From Streptomyces sp. 3214.6 (GTDB taxonomy: Bacteria; Actinomycetota; Actinomycetes; Streptomycetales; Streptomycetaceae), in NCBI RefSeq assembly GCF_900129855.1, contig NZ_LT670819.1, forward strand, positions 6,138,001 through 6,202,000: a DNA stretch of 64,000 nucleotides, in the 5' to 3' direction. Below the pieces are notes generated by a model. The model ran no database searches. It was not told the DNA's origin and was given only the letters and a program-made list of their open reading frames with translations. This document shows, piece after piece, positions 31,493-39,528 of this stretch (the stretch's first letter is position 1; each line of letters starts with the position of its first letter). Made by a program: the position numbers and the translations under genes.

Positions 31493-32200
31493 ATGGCAAG
31501 TGTGCTCGTGGTCGAGGACGACCAGTTCGTACGCTCGGCGCTCATCCGGCAGCTGACCGACGCCTCGCACACGGTGCGCAGCGTCGGCACGGCGCTGGAG
31601 GCGCTGCGCGAGGTCGCCCATTTCCGCTTCGACGTGGTCGTCCTCGACCTCGGACTGCCCGATCTGGACGGCTCCGAGGCCCTGAAGATGCTGCGCGGCA
31701 TCACGGACGTGCCGGTCATCATCGCCACCGCGCGCGACGACGAGACGGAGATCGTGCGGCTGCTCAACGCGGGCGCGGACGACTATCTGACGAAGCCGTT
31801 CTCGGTGGAGCACCTGTCGGCCCGGATGGCGGCGGTGCTGCGGCGGGCCCGGCCCGGCGCCGGGGAGCCCCCGCCCTCCGCCGTCCTGCGCGTCGGCGGC
31901 CTGACCGTCGACCCGCTGCGCCGCCAGGCCGAGTTGGACGGCGTACGGCTCGAGCTCACCCGCCGCGAGTTCGACCTGCTGGCCTTCCTCGCGGGCCGGC
32001 CGGGGGTCGTCGTCCCGCGCCGGGAGCTGCTGGCCGAGGTGTGGCAGCAGTCCTACGGCGACGACCAGACCATCGACGTCCATCTGTCCTGGCTGCGCCG
32101 CAAACTGGGCGAGACGGCGGCCCGGCCGCGCTATCTGCACACCCTGCGGGGCGTCGGCGTGAAGCTCGAACCACCGGGGGAAGCGGAGCCGGCACTATGA
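31493..32200 (+). CDS. OmpR/PhoB-type response regulator
   Basis: 235 aa. The receiver domain has VVEDD for metal binding, Asp52 in VVLDLGLPDLDG as phospho-acceptor, Thr in IIATAR and Lys in DDYLTKPF. The winged-helix C-terminus is LELTRREFDLLAFLAGRPG, ELLAEVWQQSYGDDQTIDVH and LSWLRRKLGE. It is coupled by an ATGA overlap to the kinase gene that follows. The target genes are unknown; neighbours include the Ser/Thr-stalk protein (divergent) and the sugar importer 1.8 kb downstream. Confidence 0.93.
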   Translation: MASVLVVEDDQFVRSALIRQLTDASHTVRSVGTALEALREVAHFRFDVVVLDLGLPDLDGSEALKMLRGITDVPVIIATARDDETEIVRLLNAGADDYLTKPFSVEHLSARMAAVLRRARPGAGEPPPSAVLRVGGLTVDPLRRQAELDGVRLELTRREFDLLAFLAGRPGVVVPRRELLAEVWQQSYGDDQTIDVHLSWLRRKLGETAARPRYLHTLRGVGVKLEPPGEAEPAL

Positions 32201-33567
32201 GGTGGGCGCTGGTCAAGGTCTGTCTGGCGGTCACCATGATGGTCGTGGTCGCCTTCGCGGTCCCGCTCGGACTCGTCATCAAGGAGATGGCCCGCGACCG
32301 CGCGTTCTCCAACGCGGAGCGGGAGGCCGCGGTCGTGGTCCCGGCGCTGTCCATCACGACCGACCGCGACCAGCTGGAGCGGGTCGTCGCCTCGGCCGGG
32401 TCCGACGACGGCATGGCCGTGCACCTGCCGGCGAGCGACGGCCGGACCGCCGTCGACCTCGGCCGGCAACGCGCCGCCGACCCCGACATCGCCGCCGTAC
32501 GGAAACTGGGCCGCGTCTCCACCGCCGAGGTCCCCGGGGGTTCCGCGCTGCTCCAGCCCGTCGCGCTGAGCCTGGGGACGGCGGTGATCGAGGTGTACGT
32601 CCCCGAGTCCGAGGTGAGCAACGGCGTCGGCACGGCCTGGGCGGTGCTCGCGGCCGTCGGGATCGCGCTGGTCGTCGGCTCGGTCGCGGTCGCCGACCGG
32701 CTGGGCGTACGGATGGTGCAGCCGGCGAGGCGACTGGTCGAGGGCGCGCACGAGTTGGGGGAGGGAAAGCTGGGGGCGAGGGTCCCGGAGGAGGGCCCGA
32801 ACGAACTGCGCCTGGCAGCGGCGGCGTTCAACGCCATGGCCGACCAGGTAGTACAACTGCTGGCGAACGAACGGGAGTTGGCGGCAGACCTGTCGCACCG
32901 CCTGCGTACCCCGCTCACCGTGCTCCGGCTCAACGCGGCTTCCCTCGGCGACTCCCCGGCGGCCGAGCAGACGAGGACGGCGGTCGCCCAGTTGGAACGC
33001 GAGGTGGACACCATCATCCGTACGGCGCGGGAGGCGAAACCGCAGACGACGGCCCTCGGTCCGGGCGCCGGCTGTGACGCGGCGGAGGTGGTCCGGGAGC
33101 GGATGGCGTTCTGGTCGGCACTCGCGGAGGACGAGGGCCGCAAGGTGCGCACGGCCGGCGTCGACCGCCCGGTCCGCATACCCGTGGCCCGCACCGATCT
33201 GGCCGCCGCCCTAGACGCCCTCCTCGGCAACGTGTTCCGGCACACCCCGGAGGGCACGGCCTTCGCGGTCGACGTCCACAACGGCGAGGACGCGGTGATC
33301 GTCCTGGTCTCGGACGCGGGGCCCGGCATACCCGACCCCGAGTCGGCGATGGCCCGCGGCCGTGGCTCGGGCGCCACCGGCTCGACCGGCCTGGGCCTGG
33401 ACATAGTCCGCAGACTCGCCGAGTCGACAGGCGGCGACGTCCGTATCGGCTCATCGGTGCTGGGTGGCACGGAGATACGCGTCTGGATCCAGCTGGGCGG
33501 GCGGGAGCCGGTGCGCAAGGGGCATCGGGGGGCGGTGCGGAAGCGGAGACGGGCGGTGGTGAAGTGA
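32197..33567 (+). CDS. Sensor histidine kinase
   Basis: 456 aa from the ATG that overlaps the regulator stop. Two spans (VCLAVTMMVVVAFAVPLGLV and AVLAAVGIALVVGSVAVA) bracket an extracellular sensor of about 120 residues. A HAMP segment follows (PARRLVEGAHELGEGKLGAR). The H box is DLSHRLRTPLTVLRLNA with His234, the N box is LDALLGNVFRHTPEGT, and the G boxes are VSDAGPGIP and GSTGLGLDIVRRLAE. The C-terminus is a basic tail (RKGHRGAVRKRRRAVVK). The stimulus is unknown. Confidence 0.92.
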   Translation: MRWALVKVCLAVTMMVVVAFAVPLGLVIKEMARDRAFSNAEREAAVVVPALSITTDRDQLERVVASAGSDDGMAVHLPASDGRTAVDLGRQRAADPDIAAVRKLGRVSTAEVPGGSALLQPVALSLGTAVIEVYVPESEVSNGVGTAWAVLAAVGIALVVGSVAVADRLGVRMVQPARRLVEGAHELGEGKLGARVPEEGPNELRLAAAAFNAMADQVVQLLANERELAADLSHRLRTPLTVLRLNAASLGDSPAAEQTRTAVAQLEREVDTIIRTAREAKPQTTALGPGAGCDAAEVVRERMAFWSALAEDEGRKVRTAGVDRPVRIPVARTDLAAALDALLGNVFRHTPEGTAFAVDVHNGEDAVIVLVSDAGPGIPDPESAMARGRGSGATGSTGLGLDIVRRLAESTGGDVRIGSSVLGGTEIRVWIQLGGREPVRKGHRGAVRKRRRAVVK

Positions 33568-33568
33568 C

Positions 33569-33787
33569 ACCCGCCGCGCCCAGGCGATCGCCAGGCTCCA
33601 GCAGCAGCACCCGGGCCTCGATGTCTCCTTCACGCTCCCCGTCATGCCCGAGGGGCTGACCCAGGACGGTGGAGATCGAGGACGCCACCCAGCTCGTCGT
33701 TTTCGCGAAGTCGAAGGGTCTCGGCCGGCTCTCGATGTGGTCGGCGACCCGCGACAAGCAGTGCCCGGGCGGGGAGTTGAGGAGGTG
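33569..33787 (+). pseudogene. GH18 chitinase remnant (two frames, large internal deletion)
   Basis: Just after the kinase stop, the plus strand reads RRAQAIARLQQQHPGLDVSF and TLPVMPEGLTQDG, a block typical of Streptomyces family 18 chitinases. One frame later it continues EIEDATQLVVFAKSKGLGRL and SMWSATRDKQCPGG, the block near the end of the same catalytic domain. In intact enzymes roughly 90 or more residues lie between these blocks. No start, signal peptide or rest of the domain remains. Confidence 0.75.
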
Positions 33788-33829
33788 ATCAAGAAAACGA
33801 TCAGGAAAACGATCAGAAAAACGATCAAG
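33787..33829. repeat. AT-rich 12-bp tandem repeats (GATCAAGAAAAC type)
   Basis: Three and a half copies of GATCA(A/G)(G/A)AAAAC follow the chitinase remnant. This is strikingly A-rich for the region and marks the edge of the decayed segment. Confidence 0.85.
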
Positions 33830-33902
33830 GAGGGTGGGTGTATGTGACCAACGGGTGATCAAGGTGTGTCGATTACGTTTCGACAAATGAGGTCAGCGGC
33901 TC

Positions 33903-33932
33903 TTGACGCATGGCCGGACATAAGGCTGTTAT
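33903..33932 (+). promoter_or_regulatory. Possible vegetative promoter of the sugar importer-GH42 operon
   Basis: TTGACG (33903-33908) and TGTTAT (33927-33932) are spaced by 18 bp, about 94 bp upstream of the binding-protein start. Around 33955-33980 an imperfect inverted repeat, TTGAT ... ATCAA, could be an operator. The AT content of 33840-34000 is high for this genome. Prediction only. Confidence 0.4.
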
Positions 33933-34025
33933 TGCGCCACCCCGTGTTCGGTCAAGTTGATTTCTGGTCGATTGAGATCAATTTTCAGCCAATCTCATGG
34001 CCGAACCTCGCGTCAGGAGCCGTTC

Positions 34026-35351
34026 ATGCACCACCTCACCCCCTCCGGCCGCCTCTCCCTCCCCTCGCTGCCCTCGGCGAGTCGCCGCTCGGTACTGCGC
34101 GGCATGGGCGCCGCGGCCGCCCTGGGCGCCGGCATACCCCTGCTGTCGGCCTGCGGCGGCAGCGGCACGGCGACGGACTCGAAGACGGTCACCCTCGGCT
34201 CCAACGCCTCCGACGCCGTCCCGAAGAACGCCTTCGCCGAGATCTACGCGGCGTTCAAGAAGCAGTCCGGGATCACGGTCGACGTGAACACCAAGGACCA
34301 CAACACGTTCCAGGAGCAGATCAACTCCTACCTCCAGGGCACCCCGGACGACGTGTTCAACTGGTTCGCCGGCTACCGCATGCAGTTCTTCGCGGCCAAG
34401 AAGCTCGCCACCCCCATCGACGACGTGTGGCAGACCATCGGCGGCAACTTCCCCGACGCGATGAAGGCGCTCAGCAAGGGCGAGGACGGCAAGTACTACT
34501 TCGTGCCGCTGTACACGTACCCCTGGGCGCTCTTCTACCGGAAGAGCGTGTTCCAGCAGCACGGGTACACCGTGCCCACCACCTGGGACCAGCTGGTCGC
34601 GCTCTGCAAGCAGATGAAGAAGGACGGGCTCGTCCCGATCGCGTTCGGTGACAAGGACGCCTGGCCCGCGCTCGGCACCTTCGACCAGATCAACTTCCGC
34701 ACCAACGGCTACGACTTCCACGTCGAGCTGATGGCGGGCAAGGCCTCCTGGACCGACGCCAAGGTCCGCAAGACCTTCGACCACTGGGCCGAGATCCTCC
34801 CTTACCACCAGGACGGCGCCGTCGGCCGCACCTGGCAGGACGCCGCCCAGACCCTCGTCTCCAAGAAGGCCGGCATGTACCTGCTGGGCACCTTCGTGGC
34901 GCAGCAGTTCACCAACAAGGCCGACGCCGACGACCTCGACTTCTTCGCCTTCCCGGAGATCGACCCGACGTACGGCCAGGACACCGTCGAGGCGCCCACC
35001 GACGGTTTCATGCTCTCCAAGGCCCCGAAGAACAAGGCGGCCGCCGTCAAGCTGCTGGAGTACCTGGGCACCCCGGCGGCCGAGGCGATCTACCTCAAGG
35101 CCGACCCGAGCGTGGTGGCCGCCTCCTCCAAGGCCGACACCTCCTCGTACTCCGCGCTGCAGAAGAAGGCGTACGCGATGATCAGCGGCGCCAAGCACCT
35201 GACGCAGTTCATGGACCGCGACAGCCGGCCGGACTTCACCTCCACGGTGATGCAGCCCGCGCTGCAGAAGTTCGTCCGCGACCCCAAGGGCATCGACAGC
35301 CTGCTGACGTCGATCGAGCGGCAGAAGAAGACGATCTTCGCCTCCGGCTGA
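34026..35351 (+). CDS. Sugar ABC transporter solute-binding lipoprotein
   Basis: 441 aa; the ATG at 34026 has CAGGAG upstream. A twin-arginine signal (SRRSVLRGMGAAAALG) ends in a lipobox (LLSAC), so it is a Tat-exported lipoprotein. The mature part is a family 1 (MalE-like) receptor: TVTLGSNASDAVPKNAFAEI, PDDVFNWFAGYRMQFFA, YPWALFYRKSVFQQHG and APTDGFMLSKAPKNKAAAVK. It heads an operon with two permeases and a beta-galactosidase, so a galactoside or galactan oligosaccharide is the likely ligand. No ATPase gene is present. Confidence 0.88.
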   Translation: MHHLTPSGRLSLPSLPSASRRSVLRGMGAAAALGAGIPLLSACGGSGTATDSKTVTLGSNASDAVPKNAFAEIYAAFKKQSGITVDVNTKDHNTFQEQINSYLQGTPDDVFNWFAGYRMQFFAAKKLATPIDDVWQTIGGNFPDAMKALSKGEDGKYYFVPLYTYPWALFYRKSVFQQHGYTVPTTWDQLVALCKQMKKDGLVPIAFGDKDAWPALGTFDQINFRTNGYDFHVELMAGKASWTDAKVRKTFDHWAEILPYHQDGAVGRTWQDAAQTLVSKKAGMYLLGTFVAQQFTNKADADDLDFFAFPEIDPTYGQDTVEAPTDGFMLSKAPKNKAAAVKLLEYLGTPAAEAIYLKADPSVVAASSKADTSSYSALQKKAYAMISGAKHLTQFMDRDSRPDFTSTVMQPALQKFVRDPKGIDSLLTSIERQKKTIFASG

Positions 35352-35463
35352 GACCGCTGAGACCGCTGAGTCGGCCGAGTCGGCCGAGTCGGCCGAGTCG
35401 GCCGAGTCGGCCGAGACAGCTGCGACTGCCGAACCGGCCGAGACCGCCGAGACGGCCGAGACC
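35350..35463. repeat. Intergenic 9-bp tandem repeat array (GAGTCGGCC)
   Basis: Two copies of GAGACCGCT, then five perfect copies of GAGTCGGCC (35368-35412), then degenerate GAGACNGCC-like units fill most of the gap between the binding protein and the first permease. The array begins within the binding-protein stop codon. Confidence 0.9.
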
Positions 35464-35477
35464 CTTCTGCTGAGCGG

Positions 35478-36470
35478 ATGAGCACCGACATCATGACCGT
35501 GGACACCACGAAGAACCCGGAGGCGGCCGCCGTGCCGCCTCCGGGCACCGCATCCCCGAAGAAGCGGGCCGTGCAGGGCCACCGGCGCCTGCTGACCCGC
35601 CGCGACCGGCTCACGCTCGGCCTGATGGCCGGCGTGCCGACGATCCTGCACGTGGCCCTGGTGTGGGTCACCGCCCTCGCCTCGGTCGCCCTGGCCTTCA
35701 CCACCTGGGACGGCATCGGCTTCGACTCGATCAAGTGGGTGGGGCTGGACAACTTCAAGGAGCTGTTCACCAACAACCCGCAGTTCTGGCCCGCTGTCGA
35801 GCACAACGTGATCTGGTTCGTCGTGCTCATCCTGATCCCGACCCCGCTGGGCCTGTTCCTCGCCATCCAGCTCGACAAGAAGATCCGGTTCAGCCGGGTC
35901 TACCAGACGGCCTTCTTCCTGCCGGTCGTCGTGTCGCTGGCGGTCACCGGCTTCGTCTGGCAGCTGGTCTACAACCCCGACACGGGCCTGATCAACAGCA
36001 TCATCGGGGCGAACAAGCCCGGCCACTACATCGACTGGATCGGCGACCCGCACCTCAACCTGTGGGCCGTCCTGGTCGCCGCCTGCTGGCGGCACACCGG
36101 CTACATGATGATCCTCTACCTGGCCGGTCTGAAGGGCGTCGACCCGTCCCTGCGCGAGGCCTCCTCGCTGGACGGCGCCAACGAGTGGCAGACGTTCAAG
36201 AACGTCATCTTCCCCACCCTGCGCCCCACGAACACCGTGGTGCTGGTGGTCACGATCATCGAGGCCCTGCGCGCCTTCGACCTGGTCTTCGTCTTCAACA
36301 AGGGAGCCCAGGGCACCGAGCTGCTCTCGATCCTGGTCACCAACAACATCATCGGTGAGTCCAGCCGTATCGGATACGGCTCGGCGATCGCCGTCGTCCT
36401 GCTGGTGATCTCCCTCGCCGTGATCATCCCGTATCTGATCGCGACCTTCCGGAAGGAGCGGCGAGCATGA
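35478..36470 (+). CDS. Sugar ABC transporter permease (MalF type)
   Basis: 330 aa with six spans (MAGVPTILHVALVWVTALASVALA at the start; AIAVVLLVISLAVIIPYLIA at the end). The EAA loop is PSLREASSLDGANEWQTFKNVIFPTLRP. The ATG at 35478 or the one at 35493 may start translation; neither has a strong ribosome site, and the repeat array lies directly upstream. The stop overlaps the next gene as ATGA. Confidence 0.88.
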   Translation: MSTDIMTVDTTKNPEAAAVPPPGTASPKKRAVQGHRRLLTRRDRLTLGLMAGVPTILHVALVWVTALASVALAFTTWDGIGFDSIKWVGLDNFKELFTNNPQFWPAVEHNVIWFVVLILIPTPLGLFLAIQLDKKIRFSRVYQTAFFLPVVVSLAVTGFVWQLVYNPDTGLINSIIGANKPGHYIDWIGDPHLNLWAVLVAACWRHTGYMMILYLAGLKGVDPSLREASSLDGANEWQTFKNVIFPTLRPTNTVVLVVTIIEALRAFDLVFVFNKGAQGTELLSILVTNNIIGESSRIGYGSAIAVVLLVISLAVIIPYLIATFRKERRA

Positions 36471-37351
36471 GCGCGACCCTCGTGACCAAGCAGCGCACCC
36501 CCATCCGCCCCGCCCGGATCCTGCTGCACACCTTCCTCGTCGGCACGGCCCTGGCCTGGCTGGCGCCCCTGCTGTGGGCCCTGTTCGCGGCCCTGCGCCC
36601 CTACAGCGAGACCAGCGCCAAGGGCTACGTCTCCTGGCCCGACAAACTGAGCTTCGACAATTTCACCAACGCCTTCCAGCAGTCGGACATGCTGCACTAC
36701 TTCGGGAACACGCTGATCATCGCGGTCCCGGCGGTGCTGCTCACCCTGTTCCTGTCGTCCTGCGTGGCCTTCTACGTCAGCCGCTTCGACTTCCGGGTCA
36801 ACCTGTTCCTGCTGCTCGTCTTCACGGCCGGCAACCTGCTGCCGCAGCAGGTCATCATCACCCCGCTGTACCGGCTGTACCTGCTCGTCGACCTGCCCGG
36901 CATCACCGTGAGCGGCAAGCTGTACGACTCCGCGCTCGGCCTGGTCCTGATCCACGTCGCCTTCCAGTCGGGCTTCTGCGCGTTCGTGCTGGCCAACTAC
37001 ATGCGTTCGCTGCCGCACGAGCTGACCGAGGCCGCGCTCGTCGACGGCGCGTCCGTGTGGCGCCTGTACTGGCAGATCGTGCTGCCGCTGTGCAAGCCCG
37101 CGATGGCCGCCCTGGCGACCCTGCTGTCCATCTGGATCTACAACGACTTCTTCTGGGCGATCGTGCTGATCTCCACCGGCGAGAACATGCCGATCACCTC
37201 GGCCCTGAACAACCTCTCCGGCCAGTACTTCACCGACCCCAACCTGGTCGCCGCCGGCGCCCTGCTCACCGCGATCCCCACGCTGATCGTGTACTTCGTC
37301 CTCCAGCGCCAGTTCGTCAGCGGCCTGACCCTGGGCGCCAACAAGGGCTGA
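36467..37351 (+). CDS. Sugar ABC transporter permease (MalG type)
   Basis: 294 aa with six spans and the EAA loop LTEAALVDGASVWRLYWQIVLPLCKPAMAAL split over two helices. The ATG overlaps the upstream stop. With the preceding permease it forms the channel of the importer. Confidence 0.88.
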   Translation: MSATLVTKQRTPIRPARILLHTFLVGTALAWLAPLLWALFAALRPYSETSAKGYVSWPDKLSFDNFTNAFQQSDMLHYFGNTLIIAVPAVLLTLFLSSCVAFYVSRFDFRVNLFLLLVFTAGNLLPQQVIITPLYRLYLLVDLPGITVSGKLYDSALGLVLIHVAFQSGFCAFVLANYMRSLPHELTEAALVDGASVWRLYWQIVLPLCKPAMAALATLLSIWIYNDFFWAIVLISTGENMPITSALNNLSGQYFTDPNLVAAGALLTAIPTLIVYFVLQRQFVSGLTLGANKG

Positions 37352-37414
37352 GCGGGCCGACAGGACCGACACCTCCCCACCCTCCGCCCGTCCCCTATCC
37401 CCGGAGCACCACCA

Positions 37415-39439
37415 GTGAGTACCGCACGCCGCCTTCGCCTGCCCGGCATCGCCTACGGCGGCGACTACAACCCCGAGCAGTGGTCCGAGGAGGTCTGGGC
37501 CGAGGACATGCGGCTCATGGCCGAGGCCGGCGTGACCATGGTCAGCGTCAACATCTTCTCCTGGGCGCTGCTGGAGCCCGCCGAGGGCGAGTACGACTTC
37601 TCGCGCCTGGACCGCATCCTCGACATGCTCTACACCCACGGCATCGCCGCCGACCTGGCCACCCCGACGGCGGCCCCACCGGCGTGGTTCTTCCGGGCCC
37701 ACCCCGAGGCGCTGCCGGTGGACCAGGACGGCCGGGGAATGTCGTACGGCAGTCGCCAGACGTTCTGCCCGTCGAGCCCCGCCTACCGGGAGGCGGCGCT
37801 GCGGATCGCCCGCGCGCTCGGCGAGCGGTACGCCGACCATCCGGCGGTCGTCATGTGGCACGTCCACAACGAATACGGCTGCCACAACGCGGAGTGCTTC
37901 TGCGACACGAGCGCGCAGGCGTTCCGCCGCTGGCTGCGGACCAGGTACGCCGACGACCTGAAGGCGCTCAACGACGCCTGGGGCACCACCTTCTGGAGCC
38001 AGTGGTACTACGACTGGGACGAGATCATCCCGCCCCGCGCCACCGGCGCCGTCCCCAACCCCACCCACCGGCTGGACTGGCGCCGCTTCTGCAGCGACGA
38101 ACTGCTGTCGCTGTGCACGGCGGAGCGGGAGGTGCTGGCGCAGGCGGCTCCCGCCACCCCCGCCACGACCAACTTCATGGTGATGTACAACTTCGACGCG
38201 CTGGACTACTGGCGCTGGGCGCCGGAGCTGGACATCGTCTCGAACGACCACTACCTCCGGTCCACGGACCCCGAGTCGGAGATCGACATCGCGATGAGCG
38301 GCGACCTGGTCCGCTCCTTGGCCGGTGGCCGCCCCTGGCTGCTGATGGAGCACTCGACGGGCGCGGTGAACTGGCAACCCGTCAACAGGGCGAAGACCGC
38401 AGGGGAGTTGCGCCGCAACGCGCTCGCCCACGTCGCCCGAGGCGCCGACGGCATCGCCTACTTCCAGTGGCGGGCGGCGAAGGCGGGCGCCGAGCAGTGG
38501 CACTCGGCGATGCTGCCGCACGCGGGCACGGACAGCGTGATCTGGCGGGACGTCGTGGAACTCGGCGCGGATCTTCGGTCGTTGGCGGAGGTGCGTGGCA
38601 GCACCGGCACGGCCGAGACGGCGATCGTCTGGGACTGGGACGCGAAGTGGGCGCTGGAACTCCCCTCGCAGCCAAGCGAGTTGATCCGCCACCTGGAGCT
38701 GGTCCGCGCCTGGTACGAGCCGCTGTGGCGGGCCGGCGTCGCCGTGGACTTCGTCCGCCCGGACGCGGACCTGTCGGCGTACCGCCTGGTCCTGGCCCCG
38801 AGCCTGTACCTGGTCGACGACGCGGGCGCGGCGAACCTGACCGCGTTCGCCGAGCAGGGCGGCACGCTGGCGGTCGGCTTCCACAGCGGGGCGGTGGACG
38901 AGAACTGCCATGTGCGGCTGGGCGGTTACCCGGGCGCGTTCCGTGAGACGCTCGGCGTCCGCACGGACGAACTGTTCCCGCTGCTGCCGGGCGAGACGGT
39001 CGGCCTGGACGGCGGCGGCACGGCCTCCCTGTGGTCGGAGCGGGTGCGGCCGGCCGGCGCGCAGACGGTGTCCTCGTACACGCAGGGCCCCCTGGCGGGC
39101 GTCCCGGCGATCACCCGACACGGCTACGGCACGGGCACGGCCTGGTACGTGGCGACCCTGCCCGACCCGCCGACCCTGGCGGCGCTGCTGGGCCGTGTCC
39201 GGGAGGAGGCGGGGGTGCGGCCGGTGCTGGACGGCGGCGTGCCGCCGGGCGTGGAGGCGGCCCGGCGCCGGGGGAACGACGCCGACTACCTCTTCCTCAT
39301 CGACCACGCCGGCGCGGGAGCGAAGGTGACCGTGGCCGCCGAGGCGCTCGAACTCCTCACCGGAAAGCCGGTGTCGGACGGCTCGGTGACGGTCCCGCCG
39401 GGCGGGGTCGCGGTCGTGAGGGAGCCGCACGGAGCGTAG
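37415..39439 (+). CDS. GH42 beta-galactosidase
   Basis: 674 aa, cytoplasmic (no signal), from a GTG with GGAG upstream. The family 42 TIM barrel begins YGGDYNPEQWSEEVWAEDM. The acid/base Glu lies in WHVHNEYGCHN and the nucleophile Glu in WLLMEHSTGAVNWQP. The Cys residues around HNAECFC are those that bind a structural zinc in some GH42 enzymes. A trimerisation domain (about 400-600) and a small C-terminal beta domain follow. It would hydrolyse beta-galactosides imported by the transporter encoded just upstream; arabino- or galacto-oligosaccharides are as plausible as lactose. Confidence 0.93.
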   Translation: MSTARRLRLPGIAYGGDYNPEQWSEEVWAEDMRLMAEAGVTMVSVNIFSWALLEPAEGEYDFSRLDRILDMLYTHGIAADLATPTAAPPAWFFRAHPEALPVDQDGRGMSYGSRQTFCPSSPAYREAALRIARALGERYADHPAVVMWHVHNEYGCHNAECFCDTSAQAFRRWLRTRYADDLKALNDAWGTTFWSQWYYDWDEIIPPRATGAVPNPTHRLDWRRFCSDELLSLCTAEREVLAQAAPATPATTNFMVMYNFDALDYWRWAPELDIVSNDHYLRSTDPESEIDIAMSGDLVRSLAGGRPWLLMEHSTGAVNWQPVNRAKTAGELRRNALAHVARGADGIAYFQWRAAKAGAEQWHSAMLPHAGTDSVIWRDVVELGADLRSLAEVRGSTGTAETAIVWDWDAKWALELPSQPSELIRHLELVRAWYEPLWRAGVAVDFVRPDADLSAYRLVLAPSLYLVDDAGAANLTAFAEQGGTLAVGFHSGAVDENCHVRLGGYPGAFRETLGVRTDELFPLLPGETVGLDGGGTASLWSERVRPAGAQTVSSYTQGPLAGVPAITRHGYGTGTAWYVATLPDPPTLAALLGRVREEAGVRPVLDGGVPPGVEAARRRGNDADYLFLIDHAGAGAKVTVAAEALELLTGKPVSDGSVTVPPGGVAVVREPHGA

Positions 39440-39528
39440 CCGTGGGCGGGGAGGCCCTCTTGTCGCCCGGCCGAGAGCCTCCTAGCCTGCTCCTCCCGCA
39501 GTGTCACGCGTTGACGAGGGGAGCGGCG

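Noticed and set aside
35350..35463. CRISPR-like array
   Set aside because: Units are 9 bp, directly abutting, with no spacers and no cas genes nearby.
33978..36095. A 705-codon minus-strand frame across the binding protein and first permease
   Set aside because: Antisense shadow with Val/Asp/Gly-rich composition and no family features.
36116..39430. A 1104-codon open frame on the minus strand opposite the permease and GH42 genes
   Set aside because: It is an artefact of high third-position GC opposite real genes. Its translation has no recognisable domain, while the plus-strand permease and GH42 proteins are unmistakable.
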